Of a stretch of DNA of 64,000 bases, positions 1-10,334 are shown in pieces. Position 1 is the stretch's first letter, and every line of letters begins with the position of its first letter. Source of the stretch: Luzula sylvatica. Lineage: Eukaryota > Streptophyta > Magnoliopsida > Poales > Juncaceae. The DNA lies in NCBI GenBank assembly GCA_946800325.1, contig OX326956.1:43646052-43710051 (forward strand), given 5' to 3'. The translations under genes and the position numbers were made by a program. A model generated the notes under the pieces. It was given only the letters and a program-made list of their open reading frames with translations. It did no database searches and was not told the origin of the DNA.

Positions 1-711
1 AGGGGCCTATATGCAATTTTGAGATAACACAAGGGTTTCATTGCAAATTTGCTGTAAAGGAGAGGATTTACATATTTACCCTTCCAAAATGTTCCGATCC
101 TCGATCCTCATGCCTCCTCTGCCATGATGGCAGGGAGAAATTTGTCGAACTCCGATGAAGAAGCGGGATTGCAAGGATGACTTGGCACTAGGGTCAGGGG
201 CTTTTTTGCAATTTTGAGATAACACAAGGTCTTCTTTGCAAATTTGCTGAAAAGAGTAGGATTTACATATTTACCCTTCTAACAGTCCAAAATATCATAT
301 TACCATTCCAAAAATTAGAATATCATATATACCCTTCCAAAAATGAGAATATCATATACACAAGGGGTATTTTCGTAAATTTATATTTTATTCTATTTTA
401 TTTCGGGTTTGCATCATGTGCTTTTGATTATCGTTAACATATTCGAAGTTATCACGAGAAGTCTAATTTTATCTTTTTAGAAACTACACATGGAATTAAT
501 ATGCGATGGTGATTTTTTATATTTTTAGGGACCAAAATGAAAAGTTGCCGCATATTCGTCATTTCAGAAGCCTAACATTACGAGTAATTATTTTTTTATC
601 ATTTCGCTTTTGAGATTATTCATCACCTTATTTTGTTCGGATCCTAATTGATTTTTGTGTCTTCTCATTTCAGCCTTCGTGTCCAGAGTTAAGGGGCGCC
701 ATTAAGATTGA
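1..711. other. Intergenic DNA, no gene seen
   Basis: No coding feature is supported. Two similar stretches, about 1-100 and 190-290, share the phrases gcaattttgagataacaca and gcaaatttgctg, so there is a diverged direct duplication with a period near 195 bp. It is followed by several copies of a phrase close to atttacccttccaaaa (about 260-350). I recognise no transposon end. Confidence 0.4.
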
Positions 712-1523
712 GACTGTGATCCGAATTCTGGATTGACAGTTTTTGATACTCATTAATACCGTCATTAATGGAGAGGTTAATATATGATATTCACCTGATC
801 TCTCTCTCTCTAGTAATTCTACATATCTGAAAAAGGGAGAAACCTTGTGAGACAAGTTGAGAAAGCTCCATTAGAGATTGTGAGAATATTGAGCAAGTTT
901 ACGGTGATTTTAAGGGAATCACGCATAACCGAAAGACGCGAGCTCGAGGTGGATACGAATAGAGGAATCTCCACTGAGATTCTCTGGTGTGATCAATCGA
1001 GAGCAAGGTCGGAGACGAATCGGATAATATCCGGTTGTATTCGACAAATCGGAGCTTCGAGCAAGGTGTCGAATCGTGCGGGCGTGGGACGCACAAGTTA
1101 CCGGAATCGAAGCGAGAAAAGCAACTACGCAGTCAACCCGTCTCCGTGATAAATTTCACGTGGTATGATTCTCTATGAATTAAGAGTTAATTTTATAGGT
1201 AGTTGCACGTGGTTTAGGATTTGAACGATCGAGTCATCGACGTGGTCCTCGGGATCGGGTCGGACCGGGCTGCACAATCCGTTGCGCGGGGCTCGGTAGT
1301 GACGCCGATACCCAACACGTGTTACCGGGATCGAAGCGAACAAAGCAACTACGCAGTCAACCCGTCTCCGTGATCAATTTCACGCAGTAAGATTCTCTAT
1401 GAATTAAGAGTTAAATTCATAGGTAGTTGCATGTAGAAAAGATTTGTGCGTTCAAATCGGCGACGTGGTCCTCGGGATCGGATCGGACTGAGAGGGGCTC
1501 GGTAGTGACGCCGATATCCAACA
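712..1523 (+). repeat. Truncated LTR with duplicated tail (family D)
   Basis: From 712 the sequence matches the reverse complement of the solo LTR at 43935-44984: the block beginning actgtgatccgaatt, the pyrimidine stretch, the block ggtggatacgaatagaggaa, and the GC-rich end with gcgcggggctcggtagtgacg. The LTR end ...cccaaca falls at 1317. A second, shorter copy of the tail (1318-1523, ending ...tccaaca) follows at once, so the end of the LTR is duplicated in tandem. The upstream U3 part present in the 43935 copy is missing. The open frame at 847-1149 lies inside this LTR and is not taken as a gene. Confidence 0.65.
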
Positions 1524-1701
1524 TTATGCCATACGCATGAAGCGTCTGATTTACCGTCAATAAAATTCAAGGAAATCACACGAGTTTGAATGTAATATGA
1601 TTACACGAGTATAACTCATGTGTTTGTGTACCATACACAATATATGCATAATAGTTATTCAACACGAGTTTGTGTGTAATGTGTTTACACGAGGCTAACT
1701 C

Positions 1702-1750
<49 letters not shown>

Positions 1751-2402
1751 ATGGTTATACGTATATACATAATGGTTATGTATATCTAAACCCATTGGGA
1801 TCGGTATTGATAGCGGTGAAGTTCGTCCTTGAATGCTTTGAGAAAGAATTCAGGATTTTATTTTATCTATAATGGTGTGGAGGACGGGTTGGTTATAAAG
1901 AGTTATACCAACGACAGTTTCCAAACATGTAGCACGACTTTCGATCACGAAGTTTGTACGTGTTTTGCTTAAACGAGAACACTGTTATGTGCAAAGGTTC
2001 TACACAACCAATGGTTTAGGATTCTATTTACGGAGGCGAGTATATTGCGGTTATTAATCGCAAAAGGAATCGGTATGGATCAAGGATGTATGACCAAACT
2101 CGAAGTAGTCACTAGTTATCGGATTTATGATTGTGTATTGCGTGAGACGCAATAGTACAAGCCAAAAATGCCGACGTCACAACCACTTCTTGTCGATACT
2201 CAGAAAAATTCATTTTATCCGTGAAATTTTATGAAAAGATGTGATTGTAGGTATATGAAAGTGTTCCAAACTTTACAAAGATTAACACTAGCGGCAACGT
2301 AGCGGACCTGTTTACAAAACCGCTACCTATAGACGCGCGTGACTGTCATGCGATGACTATGGGTATGGAGATACCTAGAGGAGGAAGAAGAGAATAGAAT
2401 GT
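1524..2402 (+). pseudogene. Copia internal relic with RNase H C-terminal end
   Basis: This decayed 3' internal piece of a Ty1/copia element is closely related to 25500-26250 and 58560-59450. Near 2290-2330 one frame reads GNVADLFTKPL, the conserved end of copia RNase H. The rest is frameshifted. A (GT)n tract lies inside it. Homology with the related elements stops near 2402, where L1-type sequence starts. It was probably one unit with the LTR fragment just upstream, after loss of most of the interior. Confidence 0.6.
1703..1747. repeat. (GT)n microsatellite
   Basis: An uninterrupted run of about 22 GT dinucleotides inside a decayed copia fragment. The related elements have only short TA or GT stretches at the same place (a TA tract at about 25589-25620), so the tract expanded after insertion. 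Confidence 0.9.
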
Positions 2403-3061
2403 AGTCCTTACTTAAGGGACTCGGTCACAAATTAAACCCACAATTCTCAAAAGGACAAAGCCAAATCCTCTTTGATTTTTACAAAAGCCTCTTTGAGACA
2501 AAAATCCAAACCCAACAAAACACACTGATCATACATCACATATTGGCTCATGAAAACGATTTAGCCAGTCTAGAGGAAGATTTCGAAGTCATCAAAAACA
2601 CAACAAATCACCATGCCCATATGGCATCATTGGTGAGTAAAATGAAACGTTTTGGCCTGATCGAGGGTTTTATATCAATATTCAAGCAAGAGAACATCTC
2701 AACACGGCTTGGTACCTTCTCACAATCCCACTTGGCACTCCTTTCCAAAAAGGAGGATGCATCACTAGACAAGGAATACATACATATAAACCTCATCTCA
2801 AGCATACAAATTTTTTTCCAAGGTACTGGCCAACATGCTCGAGAAGGTCTTAAAACAATCTGATTCTCCCAACACAATCAAGATCCATTCAAGGAGGGAG
2901 ATTAGTTCTGTTGAACTCATTTCTTACATCCCTCTCCATTTTTACTTCACTGCCTTCCAGTTTCTCAAGTGGGCAATCAATCAGATGGAACAGATAAGAA
3001 GGAATTTTCTTTGGAAAGGTATTAAGGAATCAGCCTACCCACTTATATCATTGCAACAAGT

Positions 3062-3997
3062 TGTTGGGAAATCGACGGCCCCGTGCCGTGCGCAGTGAAT
3101 GAGGGATGCGATGTCTTTTCCTAATTCCGAGGACCCCCATCATCGATTTCGGCCGTCTGAATCATGGAAGAAATAATAGACGACCATACCGCACAAAATT
3201 AATGGTGGACGAAGGATTGGTCACTTTTTTTCATCGTATTCTTCATGCTTTCCACTCCGACAAAGCATGCGTCCCATCGACACCGTTGTGGTTTGCCTTC
3301 CATCTCACATGCATCATTCTCGTCTCGACTCCGTAAGACTCGTTCTCCTCCTTGTTGTGGATAAACCGAAATGATTTTGGTCAAACCCTAATTTTTAGTT
3401 TGATCACAAACGAGAACCGAAGACATGGTTCGTCAACTCGTAGGCATCGTGAGTTGTAGTCTCTCAATCATACACGCAACTGCCTAGACGAAGCATGTGT
3501 GAAAATGGAGAAAATGGTTTTCTCCTCTTTCTCTTCCTCTCTTTCTCTCTTTCATGTTCCAACTCTTGGACTGAATATTCATTTGTTAGAATGAACTTTG
3601 ACAGGATTCCTTCTGAATTTTGATTACTTAGAAGAGATAGAAACATCCTATATATACTGAATATGATAAGGGATACAAACTATACAAAACTCTGAACAAC
3701 TTTCGTTCGAACATATGAACGTCCGTTCGAACGGAACATGTTCTGTCTCGTGAGTGTATTAATCTAATTATCACACGACCCTTACGTTCGAACAAAAGTG
3801 TCTTTGTATGGATTATTTGTTTAATTTCATTATACATCCAGAACCTACTCCGTTCGAAAGGATAAACACTCCGTTCGAACGGAACATCTTCTGTTTGCTA
3901 CTTGTATATAATCTTATTGTACACTCCCACGAACGCTTACTTTTATTCATCCTTATATGTATTATTTTACAGTTGATCCAAAATTGTATTTCCTTCA
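3062..3997 (-). mobile_element. Solo LTR in the L1 relic, 5-bp target duplication
   Basis: This 936-bp LTR on the + strand starts TGTTGGGAA and ends TTTCCTTCA. It is flanked by the perfect duplication caagt (3057-3061 and 3998-4002). Removing it rejoins the L1 reading frame. Comparison with primer-bearing relatives (53591-54684) places the element on the minus strand. It carries several TTCGAA-centred palindromes between 3710 and 3900. No internal element sequence is present, consistent with LTR-LTR recombination. Confidence 0.88.
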
Positions 3998-4899
3998 CAA
4001 GTTTGAAAGCCCAAACAACAAGGTGGGCTAGGGGTAATAGATTTATGTCAATTCAACAAAGCTATCCAACTCAAGTGGTTGTGTTGTGGAAATATATATC
4101 ACAACACAACTCATTAAACTGGATACTTTTTGTTTCAGTTCCCAGCTCAGCCAGCAACCCAAGGGCAACAATCAAGGAAGATTTTCATTTCTGGAGGGAC
4201 ATATCAAAATAATTAAGCTTCTTCTTAGGCCACACTATATTTAAAATAGGTGATGGCCAATTGATAAATGTTTGGCATAGCAACTTATCAGGGCAAATTC
4301 GGAGAGATGTCATGCCTGATCTATATTCCTTCTCACAAGTCCACAACATAAAACTATCTGAGGTCTATTACCAAGACAACCAAAGCTCGGACCAGGCCTT
4401 GGAGCTCAGAGAGAATATGTCTCAATAGGTCAGGTCTGATCTCCACGAGCTATCACAATTGATCAATGATGTCTTCCTTCGCCCACAAAAGAATCAGCCT
4501 CATTGGACACTCACTAAATCAAGTACATTTTCATTGAACAGTGCTTATGAAGAACTAATTTCAGACAATCAACCACTCAGCTCACTCAGATTCATTTGGG
4601 GCTTAAAGCTACCACTCAGAATCAAGATGCTAACTTAGCATGCAAAACAAAACAAGATCTTAACAATAGATAATCTCAACAAAATGGGGATCAAATCATA
4701 AAATTATGTGTATTGTGTAAAAGAGAGGTGGAATCAATGCAACATCTTTTTAGACATGCCCATGGGTGAAGGATGCATGGTACCACTTAGGTACAATGAT
4801 GCCTCAAATAGCCAACCAAGCTCTGGAGGATAAAAAAAAAACAACTTTATATCTCAGGTGCAAACAATAACCTATCCTCAATAACACACTTCTTCCTAT

Positions 4900-6304
4900 C
4901 AGTGTTGTAAAAAACGATTAAAACGGTTAAGTCATAATACATTAAAATATAATCAAATTACAATAAAATACAAAAAATATCATCTCAAATAAAACATAAA
5001 CAATTCTCGTAGAACTCACGTCTGTTTCGTTCCTTAACTCGTTGTTTTTGTCGGCTCACTTTCGTTTATTTTCGGGAGCTTTAACTAACGATTCTAAACA
5101 AGCTCTTTTCGCCTCTGATTTGGTCTTTGGGCATTTTACAACTCGGTCACCAATCTATAAAACGTCCAAACAACATTGTTAATTTTTTTTTTATAAAATA
5201 ATTTTAATTATTAAATAATTAAAATAAAAAACTTACTTCCGCAAAGTGTTGCTTAAAACGATGTATGTTTCTCGAACATTCATGATCGCAATAATTGTAT
5301 TTCACCTTAGGAATATTATTTCGAATTACCCTTTCACCATAATTCCACTACTACTCGCATTAGAAATACTCCTACTTTTGGTATTAGAAGCCGTTGAGGT
5401 GATCTCATTCGAAGCCATCGACTAATCTTAAACCCCTAAGCTGAAATTCAGCACAAATTAGACTAAATCAGCAAAAAAAAACATCAAAAATCAGCAGACA
5501 TTAGGCAAAATCAGCATAAAAACAGCACCAAATCAGCCAAAATCATTACAAATTAGGCAAAAATAGGATAAAAACAATACCAAATCAGTACAAATTAGGC
5601 AAAATAAGCATATAAACAGCACCAAATCAGCACGAAAAGGACAAATTCAGAACAAAAACAGCACAAATTCATTCAAAACAACACAAATTCAGCAATTCAG
5701 TACGAAATTATCCAAAACATCCCGAACTCAGCCAAAAACAGTACAAATTCAGCATATACACAGCAAAAATAGAGAACAAATTCATCAGAAACGTCATAAA
5801 TTCGGTACAAATACTTCTCTAATAATAAAAAAATAAAATTACTTGCAAATTTACGTCTCCATCTAGTCGCCTTGCTGCAGCAATGAAGGAGAGAAGACCT
5901 GAGTCCTGAAGAGTGATAGAGATGAAGAAGTGCAAACGAGTGGTGAAGAAGCTCGATAGAGTTGCTCAGTTGTCTATATATCCTCACGAAATTATCCCTT
6001 GCTGCAACAGATACTTCTTTATTGCTATGGTAGTACTAGGAATGAAGAAGTCGGGTTGGAGAAGAGGATTGAAGTCTTTAACTTCTGAAGCTTGGCCAAA
6101 AAAATAAAGTTAGCCCCAAGTTTTTAAGCAAAAAAGGGTAAGTAAAACAGTTCCAAAAGATTTTTGAGCAAAAAAAAAAGGTGAAAAACGTTAAAAAACG
6201 GTGGACAGTTTTGTTCAACCGTTTTGACCAAAATGGAACGGTTTGCCACCATTTTATCGTTTTTCACCATTTTTTACCATTCTACACCGTTTTTTACAAC
6301 ACTG
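4900..6304 (-). mobile_element. hAT-type DNA transposon, decayed
   Basis: The 1405-bp element has perfect 17-bp terminal inverted repeats (cagtgttgtaaaaaacg at 4900-4916 and its complement at 6288-6304). It is flanked by an 8-bp target duplication with one mismatch (cttcctat / cttcctac). Eight-bp duplications and CAGTGTTG-like ends are characteristic of hAT transposons. The interior holds a transposase N-terminal remnant on the minus strand and, at about 5430-5770, degenerate repeats of a phrase like gcaccaaatcagcaaaa. No catalytic transposase region remains, so it is non-autonomous. Confidence 0.85.
5237..5418 (-). pseudogene. hAT transposase N-terminal exon with BED zinc finger, frameshifted
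   Basis: On the minus strand an ATG at 5418 opens a Ser/Thr/Asn-rich leader. After a one-base frameshift it continues into a BED-type zinc finger: KYNYCDHECSRNIHRF followed by KQHFAEV. The CxxxxC-like and HxxxxH pattern fits the DNA-binding finger at the start of plant hAT transposases. The exon ends at a plausible donor (gaa|gtaagt). The rest of the transposase is absent, so this is a remnant. Confidence 0.6.
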
Positions 6305-7431
6305 CTTCCTACACACGATGTGGAAAGAAAGATGTAGAAAAACATTCACTGAATCACAATCCACAATACCACAAGTCTGTGAAGATACAGAGCGAGATTG
6401 AAAAATCTTAACACAAACCCTCAAGAGGAAATCTAGAGAGAAAAACGCAAGACAAAGAGAAGGATGAACAAAATCCACAAAACCAAACAAAAGAAGAAAG
6501 AAGAACAAATAGATCATACCATGTCAGGAGAAGGTTGATCTCAACCTCACACAGAGATCTACTTTGGTACTCAGGTGAGAAAGAGGCAGATTCAGAAAAG
6601 CAATACTCAAACCAAGCAAAACACAAAACATAGGGAGAAAAAAAAAAGAGAAAATACAAACACAAAACAACAAGAGAAGAAAAGTACCACGAAAAATCCA
6701 ACATACCCCGCCTGCTCAAGAAATAAGAGGCAGATTCAGAAGAAAAAAGGGACCAAATACAACAGGTGAGAGAATTCCCGCCTACTCAGTAAACTTTTTT
6801 AGGCGAGACCAGACCCCTCCTTCTAAGAAAACAAGATTTACGAGCTATCACTACTCCTACTCCTATTCCTTATCAAAGAATCTAAGATAACAAGAACAGT
6901 GTGAAAAGAGAAGCTCACGTAGCCGATTGCAACCCCGCTGGGGGGCAATTGGAGCAGAAAGCAACAAACCAAAGTCCGCGCCATCTGGATCCGGCAGGAT
7001 CGAGGAGGTTACAAGCCGAAAACGGAGCACGGACCACGATTCGCCCTCAAATCGCTATGAACGACACGACTAAGGAAAGAGGAAAGAACACTCGTGAGGT
7101 GCTAGATAAGGCATATTCTCACTCTTACGCTAGTGAAAAGTAAGAGTTGCCTTTTTATACTTCGATCGCACATCCAGAATTGGAATGCCGGACATTAAAG
7201 AAATCTCGGAGTCCACACTCCGGTTTTTTAAGCTACTTGCAAGGAACTCTAAATGATGGATACTCTTGCATCCAAAAATCGAAGTCGAACATAACCGGGA
7301 TTATATTTTGTTTCTATTTTTTAGAATTTGTGTAATTGAAAAACATACTCTTGTAAATATTTTTTTATTTATTAAATATGATTATGGAAGTGGGATAATT
7401 CAAGCCCTCTCCATATTACTTCAAAAAAAAA

Positions 7432-8089
7432 ATATATGTCATTAATATACGATAATGTGGCATTCTAAAAACGTTCAAACTTCATAGTTTCTTGTAAAAT
7501 AATAAACACATAAATACATAAAAAAAATATGATTATAAAATAATAAATAATTAATCAATGGTTTAAATTTGGTCACATTAGTAGTTGAATTGAATGTGAT
7601 GATGTGACACAAGAAAATTTACAAAACTAAATAAAAATGTCAATATGAATAAATATTAATTAACATGCTAATTATATGATATAAGTTTATTATATGTCAA
7701 TTAAATTGTTAACCACCTGTGTTAACATTACATCAAAATATTGTGATGAATATGAGGGAGGCAATATAATTGTCTTATTAATAATAAGGATATTTTACTT
7801 TGCCTCCACAATTCATTTTTCTTATTCTTGATACGAATTTTGAGTAAGGTTATTGGAGTTAATAGTAATTTAATTAACACCAAATTTCACCAAATATATA
7901 TTAAAAATGGATTAATGATTAATTATCACGCATTTTTATCGATATGTTGGAATTAATAGTTGATTCTTTTTTTGTGTTAATTACTTGCTAATTACTTTCA
8001 TTAACCTTCTTCGAAATCTGCATCCATGATGAGAAACATAAGTTTATGTTGGACTAACTTTTATCACAAACTGATTGACTAAAATCAAT
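7432..8089. other. AT-rich upstream part of CAMTA unit 1
   Basis: No gene seen. It is part of the segmental duplication that includes CAMTA, matching 45813-46450 and, from about 7670, 60804-61440. The stretch 7940-8089 resembles the end of the minisatellite further down (unit-like sequence followed by gcatc-atgatgagaaacata), so the minisatellite flank is itself duplicated. Confidence 0.6.
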
Positions 8090-8276
8090 GTTTTAAATTG
8101 CGATATAGCGGTCCATTGCGCTTGGACTGTAATTTACATATGATTACCGATATTGCGCGATATTGCGGCGATATTGCGGCATATTGCGGCGCAATTTACT
8201 ACGTTGCGACATTGCGTTTTGTAAATATTTATTGCGATTTGCGGTATGGCGGCGCAATTGCGCCGCAATTTAAATC
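8090..8276. mobile_element. 187-bp inverted-repeat MITE with a 16-bp direct repeat
   Basis: Present only in CAMTA unit 1; unit 2 has an empty site near 46460. The ends gttttaaattgcg and cgcaatttaaatc form a 13-bp inverted repeat with one mismatch. The interior is rich in degenerate gcgatattgcggc repeats and ends in a near-perfect small palindrome (gcggcgcaattgcgccgc). Flanking it are attgactaaaatcaat (8074-8089) and attgactaaaattaat (8277-8292), a 16-bp direct repeat with one mismatch. The repeat is longer than any standard TIR transposon duplication, so the superfamily is unassigned. Confidence 0.65.
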
Positions 8277-8371
8277 ATTGACTAAAATTAATGGGACCCA
8301 TTTAATATATCAAATTTATATAAAAAATGAATTAATTACTAATTAGCATGTATTTTTATCGATATGTTGGA

Positions 8372-8947
8372 ATTAATAGCTAATTCATTTTTTGTGTTAA
8401 TTACTTGCTAATTACTCTTACTAACTTATGTCGAAATTAATAGTTAATTCGTTTTTTGTGTTAATTAATTGCTAATTACTCTTACTAACTTATGTTCAAA
8501 TTAATAGTTAATTCGTTTTTTGTGTTAATTGCTTGCTAATTACTCTTACTAACTTATGTCGGAATTAATAGTTAATTTATTTTTTGTGTTAATTAATTGC
8601 TAATTACTCTTACTAACTTACGTTGAAATTAATAGTTAATTCGTTTTTTGTGTTAATTACTTGCTATTTACTCTTACTAACTTATGTTGAAATTAATAGT
8701 TAATTTATTTTTTGTGTTAATTACTTGCTAATTACTCTTACTAACTTACGTTGAAATTAATAGCTAATTCGTTTTTTGTGTTAATTACTTGCTAATTACT
8801 CTTACTAACTTACGCTCAAATTAATAGCTAATTCGTTATTTGTGTTAATTACTTGCTAATTACTCTTACTAACTAATGTTGAAATTAATAGTTAATTCGG
8901 TTTTAGTGTTAATTACTTGCTAATTATTTACTAACTTTCTTCGAAAT
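8372..8947. repeat. 64-bp minisatellite upstream of CAMTA copy 1
   Basis: Nine units start with attaatag at 8372, 8436, 8500, 8564, 8628, 8692, 8756, 8820 and 8884, an exact 64-bp period with only substitutions between units. The unit consists of attaatagttaattcg, a T-run, gtgttaattacttgctaatta and ctcttactaacttatgttg. The array ends about 480 bp before the CAMTA start codon. It is rich in TAATTA, the core bound by many homeodomain proteins, but regulatory use is only inferred. Confidence 0.9.
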
Positions 8948-9164
8948 ATGCATCAATGATGAGAAACATAAATTTCAGTTGGACTTGCTTTTATCACAAA
9001 CTGATTTGACTACAAATTAGTAAGACCATTTAATTATTTCTATTCTTAGCCCTTCTGTAATCAATTTGTGAGTAAATTCGGTAAATGGAGCTTTTTTGTA
9101 AGTAAATATTCGATTATTGACTATAGTGTTGTTATAGTTATGTTGGACGAACCATCGGTGAATA

Positions 9165-9429
9165 ATTATATATATTCTTAACCCTTCTTCTCTAATCTCG
9201 AAAATAATGTTTGTGTTTCATTTGTACTTCTTCACATTTCTCTCTCTCTCTCTCATTCTCCTCACGGGATCAATCATTTCATAACGCTATCTCAAAACGC
9301 ACCCGCACGACGAACCATCTTCTGCTCCCCAATTCTCTTTCCCGTATACATTATATCCAATTCAATCCAAGTCGAGCTTCCTCCATTTTACCGGCTAATT
9401 TGTGATTGTATGTGCATTCCCCGAGTCGA
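9165..9429 (+). promoter_or_regulatory. Probable core promoter and 5' UTR of CAMTA copy 1
   Basis: A TATA-like stretch (ttatatatattc, about 9167-9178) is followed by a pyrimidine-rich leader with a CT run (9239-9255) and a start codon at 9430. The same layout, including the CT-rich leader, is kept upstream of copies 2 and 3. The transcription start is not determined. Confidence 0.45.
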
Positions 9430-10255
9430 ATGGCTGATCCGAGTCGAATTGTTGATCAGAGGGTATACGCTTGCGAACTCCAACCCTCCGTAGGTATGCC
9501 TTTTGAATCTCCGTTCGTCAAATTTTCGGCATTTTTATCTGTTTTCGTTTTGTTGATTTTGTTGGTTCTCCTAATTTTGCACAATTATCTTATCTGAGCG
9601 TACCAATGTTTCTATTTGCTAGCTGCTCTTTTTTGTAATTATCATGCCATTGAACGGATTTGATTCCATTTTGCAAATGTTATGATTTTACAGATTTTGC
9701 TCAGCTAATACAAGAGGCGAGAACGAGGTGGCTCCGCCCCGCCGAAATTTGTGCAATTCTTCGTAATTACCGGCTATTCCGTCTCACCCCTGATCCTCCT
9801 TTCAAGCCTATCGGTACATAATAACAAAATCTAAATTTCAACTGATGGGTTAAAATTAATTGGCGCAACCTCCTTCAAAAAAAAAAATCGGGGCCTAAGC
9901 GCACAAAGCATTGCTCTTTTCTTATTATTTATTTATTTGTTTTTGGTTGATAGGCGGATCTATGTTCTTGTATGACCGCAAGACGCTGCGATATTTTCGC
10001 AGGGACGGCCATCGTTGGAGAAAAAAAAGGGATGGTAAAACTGTTCGCGAGGCTCATGAAAAACTTAAGGTACCGTTATTTATTTATTTATTTATTTTCA
10101 TTGTCTTTTTTCTTACTTTTTTTGGCGTATCATTATTTCTTTTGGTAGGTTGGCAGCATAGATGTGCTTCATTGCTATTATGCCCATGGAGAAAATAATG
10201 AGCTTTTTCAGAGACGTAGCTATTGGATGCTTCATGAGTAAGCTCTCTCTGTCTG

Positions 10256-10334
<79 letters not shown>

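Larger units (their letters stand above)
2404..7431 (+). pseudogene. L1-type LINE relic, split by two later insertions
   Basis: Remains of a non-LTR retrotransposon ORF2. Before the first insertion are pieces of the reverse transcriptase domain (around 2540-2860), including a segment like the conserved INLISS...VLANMLEKVL block, then a jump to the C-terminal part near 2900-3050 with KWAINQMEQIRRNFLWKG, typical of plant L1 proteins. The central catalytic part is missing. After the solo LTR (3062-3997) the frame resumes at about 4010 with QGGLGVIDLCQFNKA and continues to the zf-RVT region (GDGQLINVWH at about 4240; PLRIKMLT and ILTIDNLNKMGI near 4600-4700). A hAT element interrupts again (4900-6304), and the last coding remnant ends near 6411. 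An untranslated tail runs to an A-run at about 7422-7431. The same tail sits upstream of CAMTA copy 2 (44985-45812), so the LINE predates that duplication. Confidence 0.75.

Noticed and set aside
5913..6107. Small coding frame inside the hAT element
   Set aside because: No similarity to transposase, opposite strand to the BED finger remnant, and low-complexity surroundings.
6901..7143. Possible small gene upstream of CAMTA copy 1
   Set aside because: The duplicate at about 45280-45530 is broken by stops, and the region belongs to the L1 tail; no domain seen.
8372..8947. CRISPR or satellite array
   Set aside because: Units abut without spacers and the block is confined to the CAMTA promoter region, so it is a minisatellite.
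9911..10198. Independent small membrane protein frames in CAMTA introns (also 9406-9597)
   Set aside because: The hydrophobic stretches come from T-rich introns read through past the exon 3 and exon 1 splice sites.
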